DNA of 64,000 bases from Nesterenkonia sandarakina (GTDB lineage Bacteria; Actinomycetota; Actinomycetes; Actinomycetales; Micrococcaceae), in NCBI RefSeq assembly GCF_003003175.1, contig NZ_PVTY01000007.1, forward strand, positions 116,193 to 180,192, in the 5' to 3' direction. The notes below the pieces were generated by a model. That model saw only the letters and a program-made list of their open reading frames with translations. It did not search any database and was not told where the DNA came from. The stretch's first letter is position 1, and the number at the start of each line of letters is the position of its first letter. Both the position numbers and the translations under genes were made by a program. Of the stretch, positions 51,278-62,005 are shown piece after piece.

Positions 51278-52114
51278 GTGATCTCTGACTCTCTCACCGC
51301 CTCCGCCGCCGTCCGCTCCGACGATGTGGTCGTCACCGCTCCCGATATCCGGGCGGTCCTCTTCGACCTCGACGGCACCCTGGTGGACCCGGCCGGGGCG
51401 ATCACGCTGGGCATCGTCCACGCGCTGAACGTGCACGGGATCGAGATCCCGGACCAGGAGGTGCTGGACTCCTTCGTCGGCCCGCCGCTGGCCACCTCGC
51501 TGGCCAGCCTGCCCGGGGTCACCGAGGCGATGATCCCCTCGATCGTGGAGGAGTACCGGCAGCGCTACCTGGCCGAGGGCATGCAGGCCAGCCGGGTCTA
51601 CCCGGGCATCGAGGACCTGCTGCGCACGCTCAACGCCGCCGGCGTGGTCTGCGCGGTGGCCACCTCGAAGCCCACCGGTCTGGCCGAGCGGCTGCTGAGC
51701 ATCCAAGGCATCCGCGACCACTTCGCTGCGGTGGCAGGGTCTCCGGAGGACGAGTCGATCCCGCACGCCGGCAAGGGCCCGATCCTCGGGGCCGCGCTGG
51801 AGGCGATCGGCCTGGAGCCCGCAGACGGCCCGCTCGCGGAGACCTCACCGCAGGCCAAGGTGGTCATGGTCGGTGACCGGATCTTCGACGTGGACGGCGC
51901 CGCCGCCCACGGACTGTCCTGCATCGGGGTGCGCTGGGGCTACGCGCCGGCTGGTGAGCTGGAGCAGGCCGGCGCGCGCCCGATCGTGAGCACCGCCGAA
52001 CGCCTCGAGGAGGCGCTGGTCTCCGCCGGGATCCTGGTCCCGGTCAAGCAGCCGGCCTATGCGCCGGGGTACGTCCGTTTCGTGGTTCCGCAGGGTCGCC
52101 GCACCTTAGACTGA
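51278..52114 (+). CDS. HAD-family phosphatase (phosphoglycolate phosphatase-like)
   Basis: The 278-residue product has HAD motif I AVLFDLDGTLVDPAGAITLG, motif II VAVATSKPTGLAERLL and motif IV KVVMVGDRIFDVDGAAAHGL, with a helical cap between; this fits the phosphoglycolate phosphatase/5'-nucleotidase group. The substrate is not determined. I use the GTG at 51278, which has a candidate -10 six bases upstream; an ATG at 51254 is also in frame. It is followed six bases later by the MBL gene, although that gene has its own -10. Confidence 0.83.
   Translation: MISDSLTASAAVRSDDVVVTAPDIRAVLFDLDGTLVDPAGAITLGIVHALNVHGIEIPDQEVLDSFVGPPLATSLASLPGVTEAMIPSIVEEYRQRYLAEGMQASRVYPGIEDLLRTLNAAGVVCAVATSKPTGLAERLLSIQGIRDHFAAVAGSPEDESIPHAGKGPILGAALEAIGLEPADGPLAETSPQAKVVMVGDRIFDVDGAAAHGLSCIGVRWGYAPAGELEQAGARPIVSTAERLEEALVSAGILVPVKQPAYAPGYVRFVVPQGRRTLD
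52107..52112 (+). promoter_or_regulatory. -10 element for the MBL hydrolase gene (leaderless)
   Basis: TAGACT is seven bases before the ATG at 52120, within the last codons of the upstream HAD gene. Confidence 0.5.
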
Positions 52115-52119
52115 CCCTT

Positions 52120-52824
52120 ATGGCCTCTGACAGTTCTCTGCTCTACGATCTCCCCGCAATCACGCTGCGCCGCATCTCGGTCTCCGAGATGAACAACAAC
52201 GTGTATCTGCTCACCGCGAAGAAGTCGGGGGTCCAGGTGCTGATCGATGCCGCCGACGACGCCGGGGCCATCCGGGGTCTGCTCGCATCCGCCGCCCAGG
52301 ACACTCCCTGCCCGCTGGAGCTGACCGCGGTGCTCACCACGCACTCGCACTGGGATCACATCCGGGCGCTCGAAGAGCTGCTCAGCTCCCCCGCCGGCGG
52401 TGTGGGAACCGGCGCAGCAGCCGCCGCCCGCCCGGAGTCCGCCGCCGGCGCCGAGGACGCGCCCGCCATCGAGGCCGAGAAGAACGTCAGCATCGACCGG
52501 CGGCTCAGCCACGGCGAGAGCCTCTCCTATGACGGCATCGACCTGGCCGTGATCCACCTGCGCGGCCACACCCCCGGGTCCATGGCCTTCGTCTACCGGG
52601 TGGAGGACGGCCCCACCCACATCTTCACCGGCGACTCGCTCTTCCCCGGCGGCGTCGGCAAGACCTGGGCAGCCGAAGACTTCACCACCCTGCTCGATGA
52701 CGTCGAGGCCCGACTCTTCGAGGTCTACGAGGATGACACGATCATCCACCCCGGCCACGGCGACCCCACGACGTTGGGCGCCGAACGCGCCCAGCTCCCC
52801 GCATGGCGGGAACGCGGCTGGTGA
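52120..52824 (+). CDS. MBL-fold metallohydrolase (glyoxalase II-like)
   Basis: The 234-residue product has the metallo-beta-lactamase zinc motif TTHSHWDHIRALEEL, later ligands in IHLRGHTPGSMAFVY and TGDSLFPGGVGKT, and HPGHGDPTTLGAE near the end. This order matches glyoxalase II and related thioester hydrolases. An Ala/Gly-rich insertion of about 35 residues lies after the first motif. Given mycothiol use in this organism, a mycothiol thioester is one possible substrate, but that is inference. The stop overlaps the helicase start. Confidence 0.85.
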   Translation: MASDSSLLYDLPAITLRRISVSEMNNNVYLLTAKKSGVQVLIDAADDAGAIRGLLASAAQDTPCPLELTAVLTTHSHWDHIRALEELLSSPAGGVGTGAAAAARPESAAGAEDAPAIEAEKNVSIDRRLSHGESLSYDGIDLAVIHLRGHTPGSMAFVYRVEDGPTHIFTGDSLFPGGVGKTWAAEDFTTLLDDVEARLFEVYEDDTIIHPGHGDPTTLGAERAQLPAWRERGW

Positions 52825-55490
52825 GCCCGGTGAGTGCTGCCACAGCATCCAAACGACTGCACAAGCTCGAACCCGCCGAGGGAACAGACGGCCCCGCCGG
52901 ACCGGAGGAGCTCTACGCGGCCTTCGAGGCCTGGACCCAGACCCAGGGGATCACGCTCTACCCCGCGCAGCAGGACGCCATCCTGGAGCTCGCCGACGGC
53001 CAGCACGTCATCATGGCCACCCCCACCGGGTCCGGCAAGTCCCTGGTCGCCACCGCGGCGCACTTCTTCGCGCTCTCCCGCGGCGAACGCAGCGTCTACA
53101 CCGCCCCGATCAAGGCGCTGGTCTCGGAGAAGTTCTTCTCCCTGGTGGAGATCTTCGGCGCCGAGAACGTCGGGATGGTCACCGGTGACTCCTCGGTCAA
53201 CGCCGGCGCCCCGATCGTCTGCTGCACCGCGGAGATCCTCGCCAATGAGGCGCTGCGCGACGGCCGTGACGCCAATGTGGGCCCGGTGATCATGGACGAG
53301 TTCCACTTCTACGCCGATCCGCAGCGCGGCTGGGCCTGGCAGGTCCCGCTGCTGGAGCTCACCGGTCGCGCCGAGCCCGGCACCCCCGGACACGGCGCCT
53401 CCGGCAGCCGGGCGCAGTTCCTGCTGATGTCCGCCACCCTGGGCGACACCTCCCGGTTCGAGGCCCGGCTGAGCGAAGGGACCGGGCGCGACGTCGTCAC
53501 GGTCTCCAGCGCCGAGCGTCCGGTGCCGCTGAGCTACGAGTACTCCGTCACCGCGCTGCAGACCAAGCTCGAGGAGCTGGTCAGCACGCACCAGGCCCCG
53601 GTCTACGTGGTGCACTTCTCCCAGCGTGAGGCGGCCGAGCGCGCCGTCGGCCTGGCCTCGCTCAACGTGGTCTCCAAGGAGGAGCGTGAGCTGATCCGGG
53701 TGAAGCTGGAGACCTTCCGGTTCGCGGCAGGCTTCGGCAAGACGCTGAACCGGCTGCTCCGCGCCGGGATCGGCGTGCACCACGCCGGCATGCTGCCCAA
53801 ATACCGCCGGCTGGTCGAGCAGCTCGCCCAGCAGGGCCTGCTGAAGGTCATCTGCGGCACCGACACCCTCGGGGTCGGGATCAACGTGCCGATCCGCACG
53901 GTGCTGCTGACCGCGCTGAGCAAATACGACGGCACCCGCACCCGGCAGCTCAATGCCCGCGAGTTCCACCAGATCGCCGGTCGCGCCGGCCGGGCCGGGT
54001 TCGACACCCACGGCACCGTGGTGGTTCAGGCGCCAGAGCATGTGATCGAGAACAACGCCTCGATCGAGAAGGCCCGCGCCAAGCACGGCGACGATGAGAA
54101 GAAGGTCTCCCAGGCGATCCGCTCGGCCGGGAAGAAGAAGCCGCGCGACGGGTTCGTCTCCTGGTCCGATAAGACCTTCGAGCGGATCATCACCGCCACC
54201 CCGGAACCGATGGTCTCCCGGATGAAGGTCAGCTACTCGATGGTGCTGCACCTGCTGGAGCGGCCCGAGGACCCGATCCGGGCGATGCGCCGGATGATCC
54301 TCGCCGCCGATGAGACCCCGGCCCGGAAGGCCCAGCTGCAGCGTCAGGCGCTGCAGATCCTGCGCGAGCTGCTCACCGCCGGTGTGCTCGAGCGCCTGGA
54401 GCGGCCGGACGAGGACGGCCGTACCGTGGACCTGACCCTGGACCTGCAGGACAACTTCGCGCTGAACCAGCCGCTGGCGCCCTTCGCGGTGGCCGCGGTG
54501 GAGCTGCTCGACGTCGAGTCTGAGTCCTACGCCCACGATGTGATCAGCGTGATCGAATCCATCCTGGAGACCCCGCACCAGATCACCGGCGCCCAGGTGA
54601 AGCAGCTGAAGGCGGAGAAGATCGGCGAGCTCAAGGCCGAGGGGGTGGAGTATGTGGACCGGATGCGGATCCTCGATGAGCTCACCCACCCGATGCCGCT
54701 GGCCGAGCTGCTCACCCAGCAGTTCGAGATCTACCGCACCGGCGCCCCCTGGGTGTCCGACCATGCGCTGCAGCCGAAATCGGTGGTCCGCGACATGCTC
54801 GAGCGCGCCTTCGACTTCACCACTATGGTCAACCACTACCAGATCGCCCGCTCCGAGGGCGTGCTGCTGCGCTACCTCAGCGACGCCTATAAGGCGCTGA
54901 AGCAGACGGTCCCGGAGAACCGGCTCACCGAGGAGCTCGAGGACCTGCTCGCCTGGCTCGGCGAGGTGGTCCGGCAGACCGACAGCTCGCTGCTGGAGGA
55001 ATGGGAGCGGCTCCAGGCCGGGGATGCCCCGGAGAAGCTGGCCGAGCTGGCCGCCATGGAGGCGGACATCTCCGCGCTGGATCACCCGGACCGGGTCACC
55101 GCCAACACCCGGGCGTTCAAGGTGATGGTGCGCAACGCATTGTTCCTGCGCGCGGAGCTCTTCGCCGAGGAGAAGGAGGCGAAGCTCGCCGAGCTCGACG
55201 CTGAGCACGGCTGGGACAAGGACCGCTGGGGTCAGGCGCTGGACGCCTACTTCGAGATCTACGAAGAGGTCTACATCGACGCCCAGTCCCGCGGGCCGTC
55301 CCTGGTCCGGATCGACGTCTCCCCGAAGGACACCCCGGATCCGGAACGCCGCTTCTGGCGGGCCGTGCAGGTCCTGGATGACCCGGAATCGAATCACGAC
55401 TGGGGCATCCACGCCTGGATCGACCTCACCGCCTCCGATGAGACCGGGGCACCCGTGGTGATCATGGACCGGGTCGGCGAACTGGGATGA
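52821..55490 (+). CDS. DEAD/DEAH-box helicase with DUF3516-type C-terminus
   Basis: The 889-residue product is a superfamily 2, Ski2-like RNA or DNA helicase: Walker A MATPTGSGKSLVATAA at about 65-80, motif II IMDEFHFYADPQRGW (DEFH at 159-162), motif III LMSATLGDTSRF, and motif VI FHQIAGRAGRAGFDTHGTVV. The C-terminal 400 residues match the long helical extension called DUF3516 found in actinobacterial helicases. The GTG at 52821 overlaps the MBL stop; an ATG 18 bases upstream is possible but lacks a ribosome site. Function is probably RNA turnover or remodelling. Confidence 0.88.
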   Translation: MSPVSAATASKRLHKLEPAEGTDGPAGPEELYAAFEAWTQTQGITLYPAQQDAILELADGQHVIMATPTGSGKSLVATAAHFFALSRGERSVYTAPIKALVSEKFFSLVEIFGAENVGMVTGDSSVNAGAPIVCCTAEILANEALRDGRDANVGPVIMDEFHFYADPQRGWAWQVPLLELTGRAEPGTPGHGASGSRAQFLLMSATLGDTSRFEARLSEGTGRDVVTVSSAERPVPLSYEYSVTALQTKLEELVSTHQAPVYVVHFSQREAAERAVGLASLNVVSKEERELIRVKLETFRFAAGFGKTLNRLLRAGIGVHHAGMLPKYRRLVEQLAQQGLLKVICGTDTLGVGINVPIRTVLLTALSKYDGTRTRQLNAREFHQIAGRAGRAGFDTHGTVVVQAPEHVIENNASIEKARAKHGDDEKKVSQAIRSAGKKKPRDGFVSWSDKTFERIITATPEPMVSRMKVSYSMVLHLLERPEDPIRAMRRMILAADETPARKAQLQRQALQILRELLTAGVLERLERPDEDGRTVDLTLDLQDNFALNQPLAPFAVAAVELLDVESESYAHDVISVIESILETPHQITGAQVKQLKAEKIGELKAEGVEYVDRMRILDELTHPMPLAELLTQQFEIYRTGAPWVSDHALQPKSVVRDMLERAFDFTTMVNHYQIARSEGVLLRYLSDAYKALKQTVPENRLTEELEDLLAWLGEVVRQTDSSLLEEWERLQAGDAPEKLAELAAMEADISALDHPDRVTANTRAFKVMVRNALFLRAELFAEEKEAKLAELDAEHGWDKDRWGQALDAYFEIYEEVYIDAQSRGPSLVRIDVSPKDTPDPERRFWRAVQVLDDPESNHDWGIHAWIDLTASDETGAPVVIMDRVGELG

Positions 55491-56836
55491 TGGCAGCCGG
55501 GCCCAGCACCGCCGGAGTGACCTCCACGCTGATCGACGGCACCCTGATCACCGACCACTGGTTGGAGGTCCCGCTGGTTCACTCAGCAGTGATGAACCCC
55601 CAAGCGCGCGACGGCGAGGCGATCCGGATCTACGCCCGCGAGTTCGTCGCCGCAGAGGCGGCCGCGCAGGGCCGGGAGCATGTGGAGTCGCTCCCCTGGC
55701 TGCTGTATCTGCAGGGCGGGCCCGGCGGGAAGGGCAGCCGGCCGGCGAAGCTGGGAGGCTGGATGGCCGAGGCTGGAGCGAGGTTCCGGATTCTGATGCT
55801 GGACCAGCGCGGCACCGGACTCTCCACTCCCCTGACTCGGCACTCGCTTGAGCTGAGGGGCGACGCCGCCACCCAGGCCGCGTATATGCGGCACTTCCGG
55901 GCAGATTCGATCGTGGCCGACGCCGAAGCGTTCCGCCGCGCACTGGGCCTGACGTCCTGGAGCGTGCTGGGCCAGAGCTTCGGCGGGTTCTGCACGCTGA
56001 GCTACCTCTCCTTCGCGCCGGAGTCCCTGGACCGCGCGCTCATCACTGGCGGTTTGGCCCCGCTCTCCGGCCACGCGGACCGGGTCTACCGCGCCACCTA
56101 CGCCAAGATGCGCACCCGGAACTATGAGCACTTCGGCCGGTTCCCGCAGGACCGGGAGATCCTCGACGCGGTCTTCGCGCACCTGCGCACGCACCGGGTG
56201 CAGCTGCTCGACGGCTCCGCGCTGACCCCGGCCCGGTTTCAGCTGGTCGGGATGCTGCTGGGCGGCAATACCCGGGCCGATTCGCTGCACTACCTGCTCG
56301 AAGAGGCGTTCACCGGGCCTGATCAGACCCAGCTGTCTGACACCTTCCTGGCCGCGGTGGGCCAGCAGCTGTCCTTTGCCGCGAACCCGATGTACGCGGT
56401 GATGCATGAATCCATCTACGGCCAGCCCGCCGGGCGCACCGACGGCCGCGCGGCCACCGGCTGGGCCGCCCAGCGGGTGGCCGCCGAGTTCCCGGAGTTC
56501 GACGCGGCGGGCGCCTCTCCGCTGCTGCTGGGCGAGATGATCCTGCGCGAACACCTGCTCCTGGACCCTGCCCTCACCCCGCTGGTGGACGCCGCGGATC
56601 TGCTGGCCGGCGTAGAGGACTGGGAGCCGCTCTATGACCTCGAGCAGCTGCGCCGCAACCGGGTGCCCACCGCCGCGGCGCTCTACACCGATGACGTCTA
56701 TGTGGCTCGAGAGCTCTCCTGGGAGACCGCGGACCTGGTCGGCGGGATCAGCGTCTGGGAGACCAGCGAGTTCCACCACGACGGGCTGGGCGACGACGGC
56801 GCCCGGGTCTTTGGTGAGCTGCTGAAACGCACCTGA
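55487..56836 (+). CDS. Alpha/beta-hydrolase, proline iminopeptidase-like (S33)
   Basis: The 449-residue product has the S33 pattern WLLYLQGGPGGKGSRPAKLG (oxyanion region), ILMLDQRGTGLSTPL, and the nucleophile elbow SVLGQSFGGFCTLSYLSF with Ser at about 164. Later VYVARELSWETADLVGG, WETSEFHHDGL supplies the catalytic His region. These enzymes release N-terminal proline or act on related peptides. The ATG overlaps the helicase stop by four bases (ATGA), making helicase and peptidase a translationally coupled pair. Confidence 0.88.
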   Translation: MMAAGPSTAGVTSTLIDGTLITDHWLEVPLVHSAVMNPQARDGEAIRIYAREFVAAEAAAQGREHVESLPWLLYLQGGPGGKGSRPAKLGGWMAEAGARFRILMLDQRGTGLSTPLTRHSLELRGDAATQAAYMRHFRADSIVADAEAFRRALGLTSWSVLGQSFGGFCTLSYLSFAPESLDRALITGGLAPLSGHADRVYRATYAKMRTRNYEHFGRFPQDREILDAVFAHLRTHRVQLLDGSALTPARFQLVGMLLGGNTRADSLHYLLEEAFTGPDQTQLSDTFLAAVGQQLSFAANPMYAVMHESIYGQPAGRTDGRAATGWAAQRVAAEFPEFDAAGASPLLLGEMILREHLLLDPALTPLVDAADLLAGVEDWEPLYDLEQLRRNRVPTAAALYTDDVYVARELSWETADLVGGISVWETSEFHHDGLGDDGARVFGELLKRT

Positions 56837-56853
56837 GGCTCATCTGATCCGGC

Positions 56854-58056
56854 TCACTTGACTCCGGTGCGCAGCCCGCGGGCCTTTTCCAGCAGCGCGA
56901 CGTAGTTGCCGCGATGTTCGATCAGGTCGGCCTGGTACTTCTCGGGGACGTTCGCGACCTTCGCGGACCAGTAGTCGGACTTCTCGGCGGTCTTGATCAG
57001 GCTGAACTCGCGGTCCTCGGGCGCCTTCTCGGAGAGGTCCACGTAGCGCTGGCTGTACTTCTCGGCGTTCTGGATGGCGCGCAGAGCGCGACCCTTCGGT
57101 GCCAGCAGCGAGGCGACCACGGTGATGATCAAGACGCCCACGATGACCAGCAGCGAGAGCCCGGTGGTGATCTCCACGACGGAGACGTCCTCACCGTTGT
57201 TGATGAACGGCAGGTTGTTGTCGTGCAGCGCGTGGATCATCAGCTTGACGCCGATGAAGCCCAGGATGAGTGCCAGGCCGTAGGAGAGGTAGATGAGCCG
57301 GTCCAGCAGACCGTCGATCAGGAAGTAGAGCTGACGTAGACCCATCAGGGAGAAAGCTGTAGCGGCGAAGACGATGAAGGGCTCCTGGGTGAGCCCGTAG
57401 ATGGCCGGGATCGAGTCCACGGCGAAGAGCAGGTCGGTGCCGCCGATGGCGAGCATCACCAGCAGCATCGGGGTGAACATGCGCTTGCCGTCGATGCGGG
57501 TGGTCAGCTTGTCGCCGTGGAAGTCATCGGTGGTGTTCAGGTGCCGGCGGGCGAAGCGGATGATGAAGTTATCCGCCTCGTCTCCCCCGGAGTCCCCGGC
57601 GAGCTCCTTCTTGAGCAGCTGTCCGGCGGTCATCAGCAGGATGATGCCGAAGAGGTAGAAGACGTCGCTCCAGAGGCTGATCAGCCCGGCGCCGATGAAG
57701 ATGAACCCGCTTCGCGCGATCAGCGCGAAGACGATGCCGAAGAGCAGCACCTTCTGCTGGTACTCCCGGGGGACGTTGAAGCTGCCCATGATGACCAGGA
57801 AGACGAAGAGGTTGTCCACCGAGAGCGCCTTCTCGGTGACATAGCCGGCGTAGTACTCGGTGGCCATCTCTGGGTAGCCCAGGGCGAAGAAGCCGAGGCC
57901 GAAGAGCAGGGCCACGCCCACGTAGAAGGCGGACCAGAGGGCGGCCTCTTTGATGGTGGGGGTGTGCGCCTTGCGCACGTGGAAGACGAAGTCGAAGAGC
58001 AGCAGACCGATGATCAGCGCAAGCGTGACGGTCCAGACCAATGGGGAGATCTCCAT
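56854..58056 (-). CDS. TerC-family membrane protein, manganese-riboswitch controlled
   Basis: TerC/Alx proteins are membrane exporters linked to manganese and metal stress. The 400-residue product has about nine hydrophobic segments and the family motifs YYAGYVTEKALSVDNLFVFL (the acidic SVDN site) and MLAIGGTDLLFAVDSIPAIY with a second DLLFAVDS acidic site. A charged C-terminal tail of about 90 residues follows. AAGG precedes the ATG. A manganese riboswitch sits in the leader, which supports Mn2+ export as the role. It converges with the S33 gene. Confidence 0.9.
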   Translation of the reverse strand: MEISPLVWTVTLALIIGLLLFDFVFHVRKAHTPTIKEAALWSAFYVGVALLFGLGFFALGYPEMATEYYAGYVTEKALSVDNLFVFLVIMGSFNVPREYQQKVLLFGIVFALIARSGFIFIGAGLISLWSDVFYLFGIILLMTAGQLLKKELAGDSGGDEADNFIIRFARRHLNTTDDFHGDKLTTRIDGKRMFTPMLLVMLAIGGTDLLFAVDSIPAIYGLTQEPFIVFAATAFSLMGLRQLYFLIDGLLDRLIYLSYGLALILGFIGVKLMIHALHDNNLPFINNGEDVSVVEITTGLSLLVIVGVLIITVVASLLAPKGRALRAIQNAEKYSQRYVDLSEKAPEDREFSLIKTAEKSDYWSAKVANVPEKYQADLIEHRGNYVALLEKARGLRTGVK

Positions 58057-58095
58057 GAAGGAGCCTTTCGCGAAGATGGGTACAACCCTGACATC

Positions 58096-58192
58096 GCGAG
58101 TCTCTCCGCCTGAGTCCAGGCCTCTGTGTCCGGCGAGGCGACGTTGCCTCGCGTGCTGACGACCACAGTGTTAGGGATACTCCCCCACGCTT
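58096..58192 (-). ncRNA. yybP-ykoY manganese riboswitch upstream of terC
   Basis: The leader carries the class signatures in order: GGGGAGTA, then GTCGTCA, then a perfect hairpin GCGAGGC/GCCTCGC, then CGGACACAG whose CACAG pairs back to CTGTG, then a GCCTG/CAGGC hairpin and GGAGAGACTCGC. This is the yybP-ykoY layout known to bind Mn2+ and switch on exporters. It lies 40 bases before the TerC start codon. Confidence 0.88.
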
Positions 58193-58197
58193 GGATG

Positions 58198-58203
58198 ATG
58201 ATA
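58198..58203 (-). promoter_or_regulatory. -10 element for terC
   Basis: TATCAT places the transcription start near 58191, at the 5' edge of the riboswitch. A -35 is not clear. Confidence 0.5.
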
Positions 58204-58340
58204 CACCGAACCAACTCGGTCGAACCGCTGCTTCAAAACCTTCGACTGAGCATCAAGACGGGACGTCGGGTCGGCGTGCCACAAGTCTTCTGCATGTGGA
58301 CCCTCACATTCCGCGAAGACTGCTCATACCGCGCTCAGCC

Positions 58341-59222
58341 TCAGAACGCGGGACCCTTGGCCCGGTCCATGAGGTACTGACCGTAGTCAGTCTTCTTGAG
58401 GGCCTTCCCCGCAGCCATCAGTTGATCCCTAGTAAGCCATCCCTGTTGCCAGCCGATCTCTTCCAGGCACGCAATCTTGAGTCCCTGCCGATGTTCAACC
58501 GTTTGGACGTACTGTCCAGCTTCGATGAGGCTGTCATGCGTGCCTGTATCAAGCCACGCAAAACCGCGCCCGAGGCGTTCCACGGTAAGGGTGCCGCGTT
58601 CCAGATATGCGTTGTTGACACTAGTGATCTCCAGTTCCCCCCGCGGAGAGGGAACAACTTGCTTCGCGATCTCGATTACCTCGTTGTCGTAGAAGTAGAG
58701 GCCTGTCACTGCATAGGGCGACTTGGGCGATTTCGGCTTCTCCTCGATTGACAACGCGCGACCCTGATCGTCGAACTCGATCACGCCGAAGCGTTCTGGG
58801 TCCTTCACTAGGTATCCGAACACGGTAGCCCCAACTTCACGGGACGAAGCTCTGTGTAGCTGTTCTGAGAAGTGCTGTCCGTGAAAGATGTTGTCCCCAA
58901 GAACGAGGCAAACGGGGTCACTCCCGATGAAATCTTCGCCAATGAGAAACGCCTGCGCCAGGCCTTCCGGCTTGGGCTGCTCGGCGTACTCGAAGCGGAT
59001 CCCGAAATCCTCGCCGGTCCCGAGAAGCTTACGATACTGCGGTAAATCTTCCGGTGTGGAAATGATCAAGATTTCCTGAATACCAGCAAGCATGAGAACT
59101 GATACTGGGTGGTAGATCATGGGCTTGTCGTAGACCGGTAGAAGCTGCTTCGATACACCCCTCGTAACTGGATGCAGCCTGGTCCCGGAGCCCCCGGCGA
59201 GAATTATGCCCTTGCGTGCCAT
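58341..59222 (-). CDS. rmlA: Glucose-1-phosphate thymidylyltransferase
   Basis: RmlA makes dTDP-glucose, the first step of dTDP-L-rhamnose synthesis. The 293-residue product has the nucleotidyl-transferase signature [59 protein letters not shown], and [20 protein letters not shown]. The length is typical. It faces away from rmlB; the 113 bp between the starts must hold both promoters. Base composition is lower in GC than the housekeeping genes to the left, as is common for polysaccharide loci. Confidence 0.96.
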   Translation of the reverse strand: MARKGIILAGGSGTRLHPVTRGVSKQLLPVYDKPMIYHPVSVLMLAGIQEILIISTPEDLPQYRKLLGTGEDFGIRFEYAEQPKPEGLAQAFLIGEDFIGSDPVCLVLGDNIFHGQHFSEQLHRASSREVGATVFGYLVKDPERFGVIEFDDQGRALSIEEKPKSPKSPYAVTGLYFYDNEVIEIAKQVVPSPRGELEITSVNNAYLERGTLTVERLGRGFAWLDTGTHDSLIEAGQYVQTVEHRQGLKIACLEEIGWQQGWLTRDQLMAAGKALKKTDYGQYLMDRAKGPAF

Positions 59223-59323
59223 ATCGTTTTACGTCCCCCAAGAATCGACGTGAGCATCAACAGTTCACATACTACTTCGGACGCCCGTCGAAGTGTTGAA
59301 CCTCAGATCCACCGTTGGACCAA

Positions 59324-60334
<1,011 letters not shown>

Positions 60335-60367
60335 CCAAGACAGAGTTGAATAGAAGGCGGCCACGAC

Positions 60368-61792
60368 ATGACTGAAGTACCCACTCGCAAGACTCTGTCC
60401 GTGAGGGATACACCGATCCCTGGGTTCAAGGTGATTGACCTGCCCGTCCACGGAGACAACCGTGGTTGGTTCAAAGAGAACTGGCAACGCCAGAAGATGA
60501 CCGACCTGGGTCTTCCGGACTTTGGCCCGGTGCAGAACAACATCTCTTTCAATGCCTCGCCCGGAGTTACCCGTGGCATTCACGCTGAACCATGGGACAA
60601 GTACGTCTCAGTGGCCACCGGCCGTGTCTTCGGAGCCTGGGTGGACCTGCGCGAAGGTAAATCCTTTGGAGCGACGTACTGGTGTGAGATCGACCCCTCC
60701 GTGGCGGTTTTCGTTCCGCGAGGCGTTGGCAACGCTTTTCAGGCACTGGATGAGAACACGGCATATACCTACCTGGTCAACGACCATTGGTCGGCCGAGG
60801 CACAGAGTAACTACACCTTCCTGAACGTCGCGGACGACACGGCCTCCATTCCGTGGCCGCTTGGCCTAGAAAATGTCGAGCTCTCGCAGAAGGACCTCGC
60901 CCATCCGAGGCTTGAGGACGTCACCCCCATGAAGCCGCTCAAGACACTCGTGATCGGCGCGACCGGTCAGCTCGGTCGCGCCTTGACCGAATTATGGGCC
61001 GACCGGGAAGACGTAGACATCGTGGGACGCGACATCATTGACCTAGCCCACCCGGAGACCCTCGCAGCCATCAAGTGGTCGACCTACAGCACCATTGTAA
61101 ACGCGGCTGCCTATACCGCAGTAGACGAGGCAGAAACCACCAGCGGGCGCGCTCAGGCATGGGCGGTCAACGCAGCTGGGCCAGCACGTCTAGCTCGGAT
61201 CGCATCGGAACACAACCTGACGCTAGTGCATGTCTCCACGGACTACGTCTTTGATGGGACTGAGACCTCGCACACTGAAGAAGAACCTTTCACTCCACTG
61301 GGCGTCTACGGTCAGTCGAAGGCTGCAGGCGACTACTCCGTGGGCACCACGAAAAAACATTACATTCTGCGCACATCGTGGGTAATCGGCGACGGCAACA
61401 ACTTCGTGAAGACGATGGAGTCCCTGGCGGACCGGGGCGTCCGCCCATCCGTGGTTGCTGACCAGTTCGGGAGACTTAGCTTCGCCTCCGAGATAGCACG
61501 TGCAATAAACCATCTTCTCGGTGTCCGAGCCCGGTATGGAACCTACAACGTCACTAACTCCGGAAAGACTGTCAGTTGGTCCGAAGTCGCTAAGAGAGTC
61601 TTCGAGCTCACCGGCCATAGTGCCGAACGCGTGACGCCAGTCAGCAGCGCAGAATTCTTCGCAGGCAAACACGGCGTGGCGCCGCGACCAACTAACAGCG
61701 TCATGGACCTCGCAAAGCTCTTGGCCACTGGATTCACCCCAATCGGCCAGTTTGAAATGCTCAAAGCGTATTTGTCGTCTACAAACGTCTGA
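60368..61792 (+). CDS. Bifunctional dTDP-4-dehydrorhamnose 3,5-epimerase / reductase (RmlC-RmlD fusion)
   Basis: This 474-residue protein joins the last two rhamnose-pathway enzymes. Residues 1-185 are RmlC: GFKVIDLPVHGDNRGWFKEN, FNASPGVTRGIHAEPWDKYV, and VFVPRGVGNAFQALDENTAY in a cupin fold. Residues from about 193 are RmlD: LKTLVIGATGQLGRALTELW (NADPH site), VNAAAYTAVDEAETTSGRAQ, VHVSTDYVFDGTETSHTEEE and YGQSKAAGDYSVGTTKKHYI with the catalytic Tyr and Lys. Such fusions occur in other actinobacteria. It sits 33 bp after rmlB. Confidence 0.94.
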   Translation: MTEVPTRKTLSVRDTPIPGFKVIDLPVHGDNRGWFKENWQRQKMTDLGLPDFGPVQNNISFNASPGVTRGIHAEPWDKYVSVATGRVFGAWVDLREGKSFGATYWCEIDPSVAVFVPRGVGNAFQALDENTAYTYLVNDHWSAEAQSNYTFLNVADDTASIPWPLGLENVELSQKDLAHPRLEDVTPMKPLKTLVIGATGQLGRALTELWADREDVDIVGRDIIDLAHPETLAAIKWSTYSTIVNAAAYTAVDEAETTSGRAQAWAVNAAGPARLARIASEHNLTLVHVSTDYVFDGTETSHTEEEPFTPLGVYGQSKAAGDYSVGTTKKHYILRTSWVIGDGNNFVKTMESLADRGVRPSVVADQFGRLSFASEIARAINHLLGVRARYGTYNVTNSGKTVSWSEVAKRVFELTGHSAERVTPVSSAEFFAGKHGVAPRPTNSVMDLAKLLATGFTPIGQFEMLKAYLSSTNV

Positions 61793-62005
61793 GTTTCCGA
61801 TGGTCAACCCCCGCTCTTAACGAGTTGGAATTTCACAGATTCTGTAGATCCTGAGCACAGGAGTTCCACCTGGGACCTAGACGCTAGCCAGCGTACTCGT
61901 CCGCTACCGGGGTCAAGCTATACCGGCTCATCGCAGATGAGGGTGTAGTAGCGGTCTGAAGCCACCAGTGTCTAGCAATGAAGCGTCCCAGGTTCTCTGC
62001 CGCTG
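61793..62005. other. Intergenic region between rmlCD and IS remnant
   Basis: No gene is seen. ACCTGGGAC at 61868-61876 and GTCCCAGGT at 61985-61993 form a 9-bp inverted repeat about 110 bases apart, which might mark the edge of a small insertion or a terminal repeat of the IS3 element; neither is proven. Confidence 0.35.
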
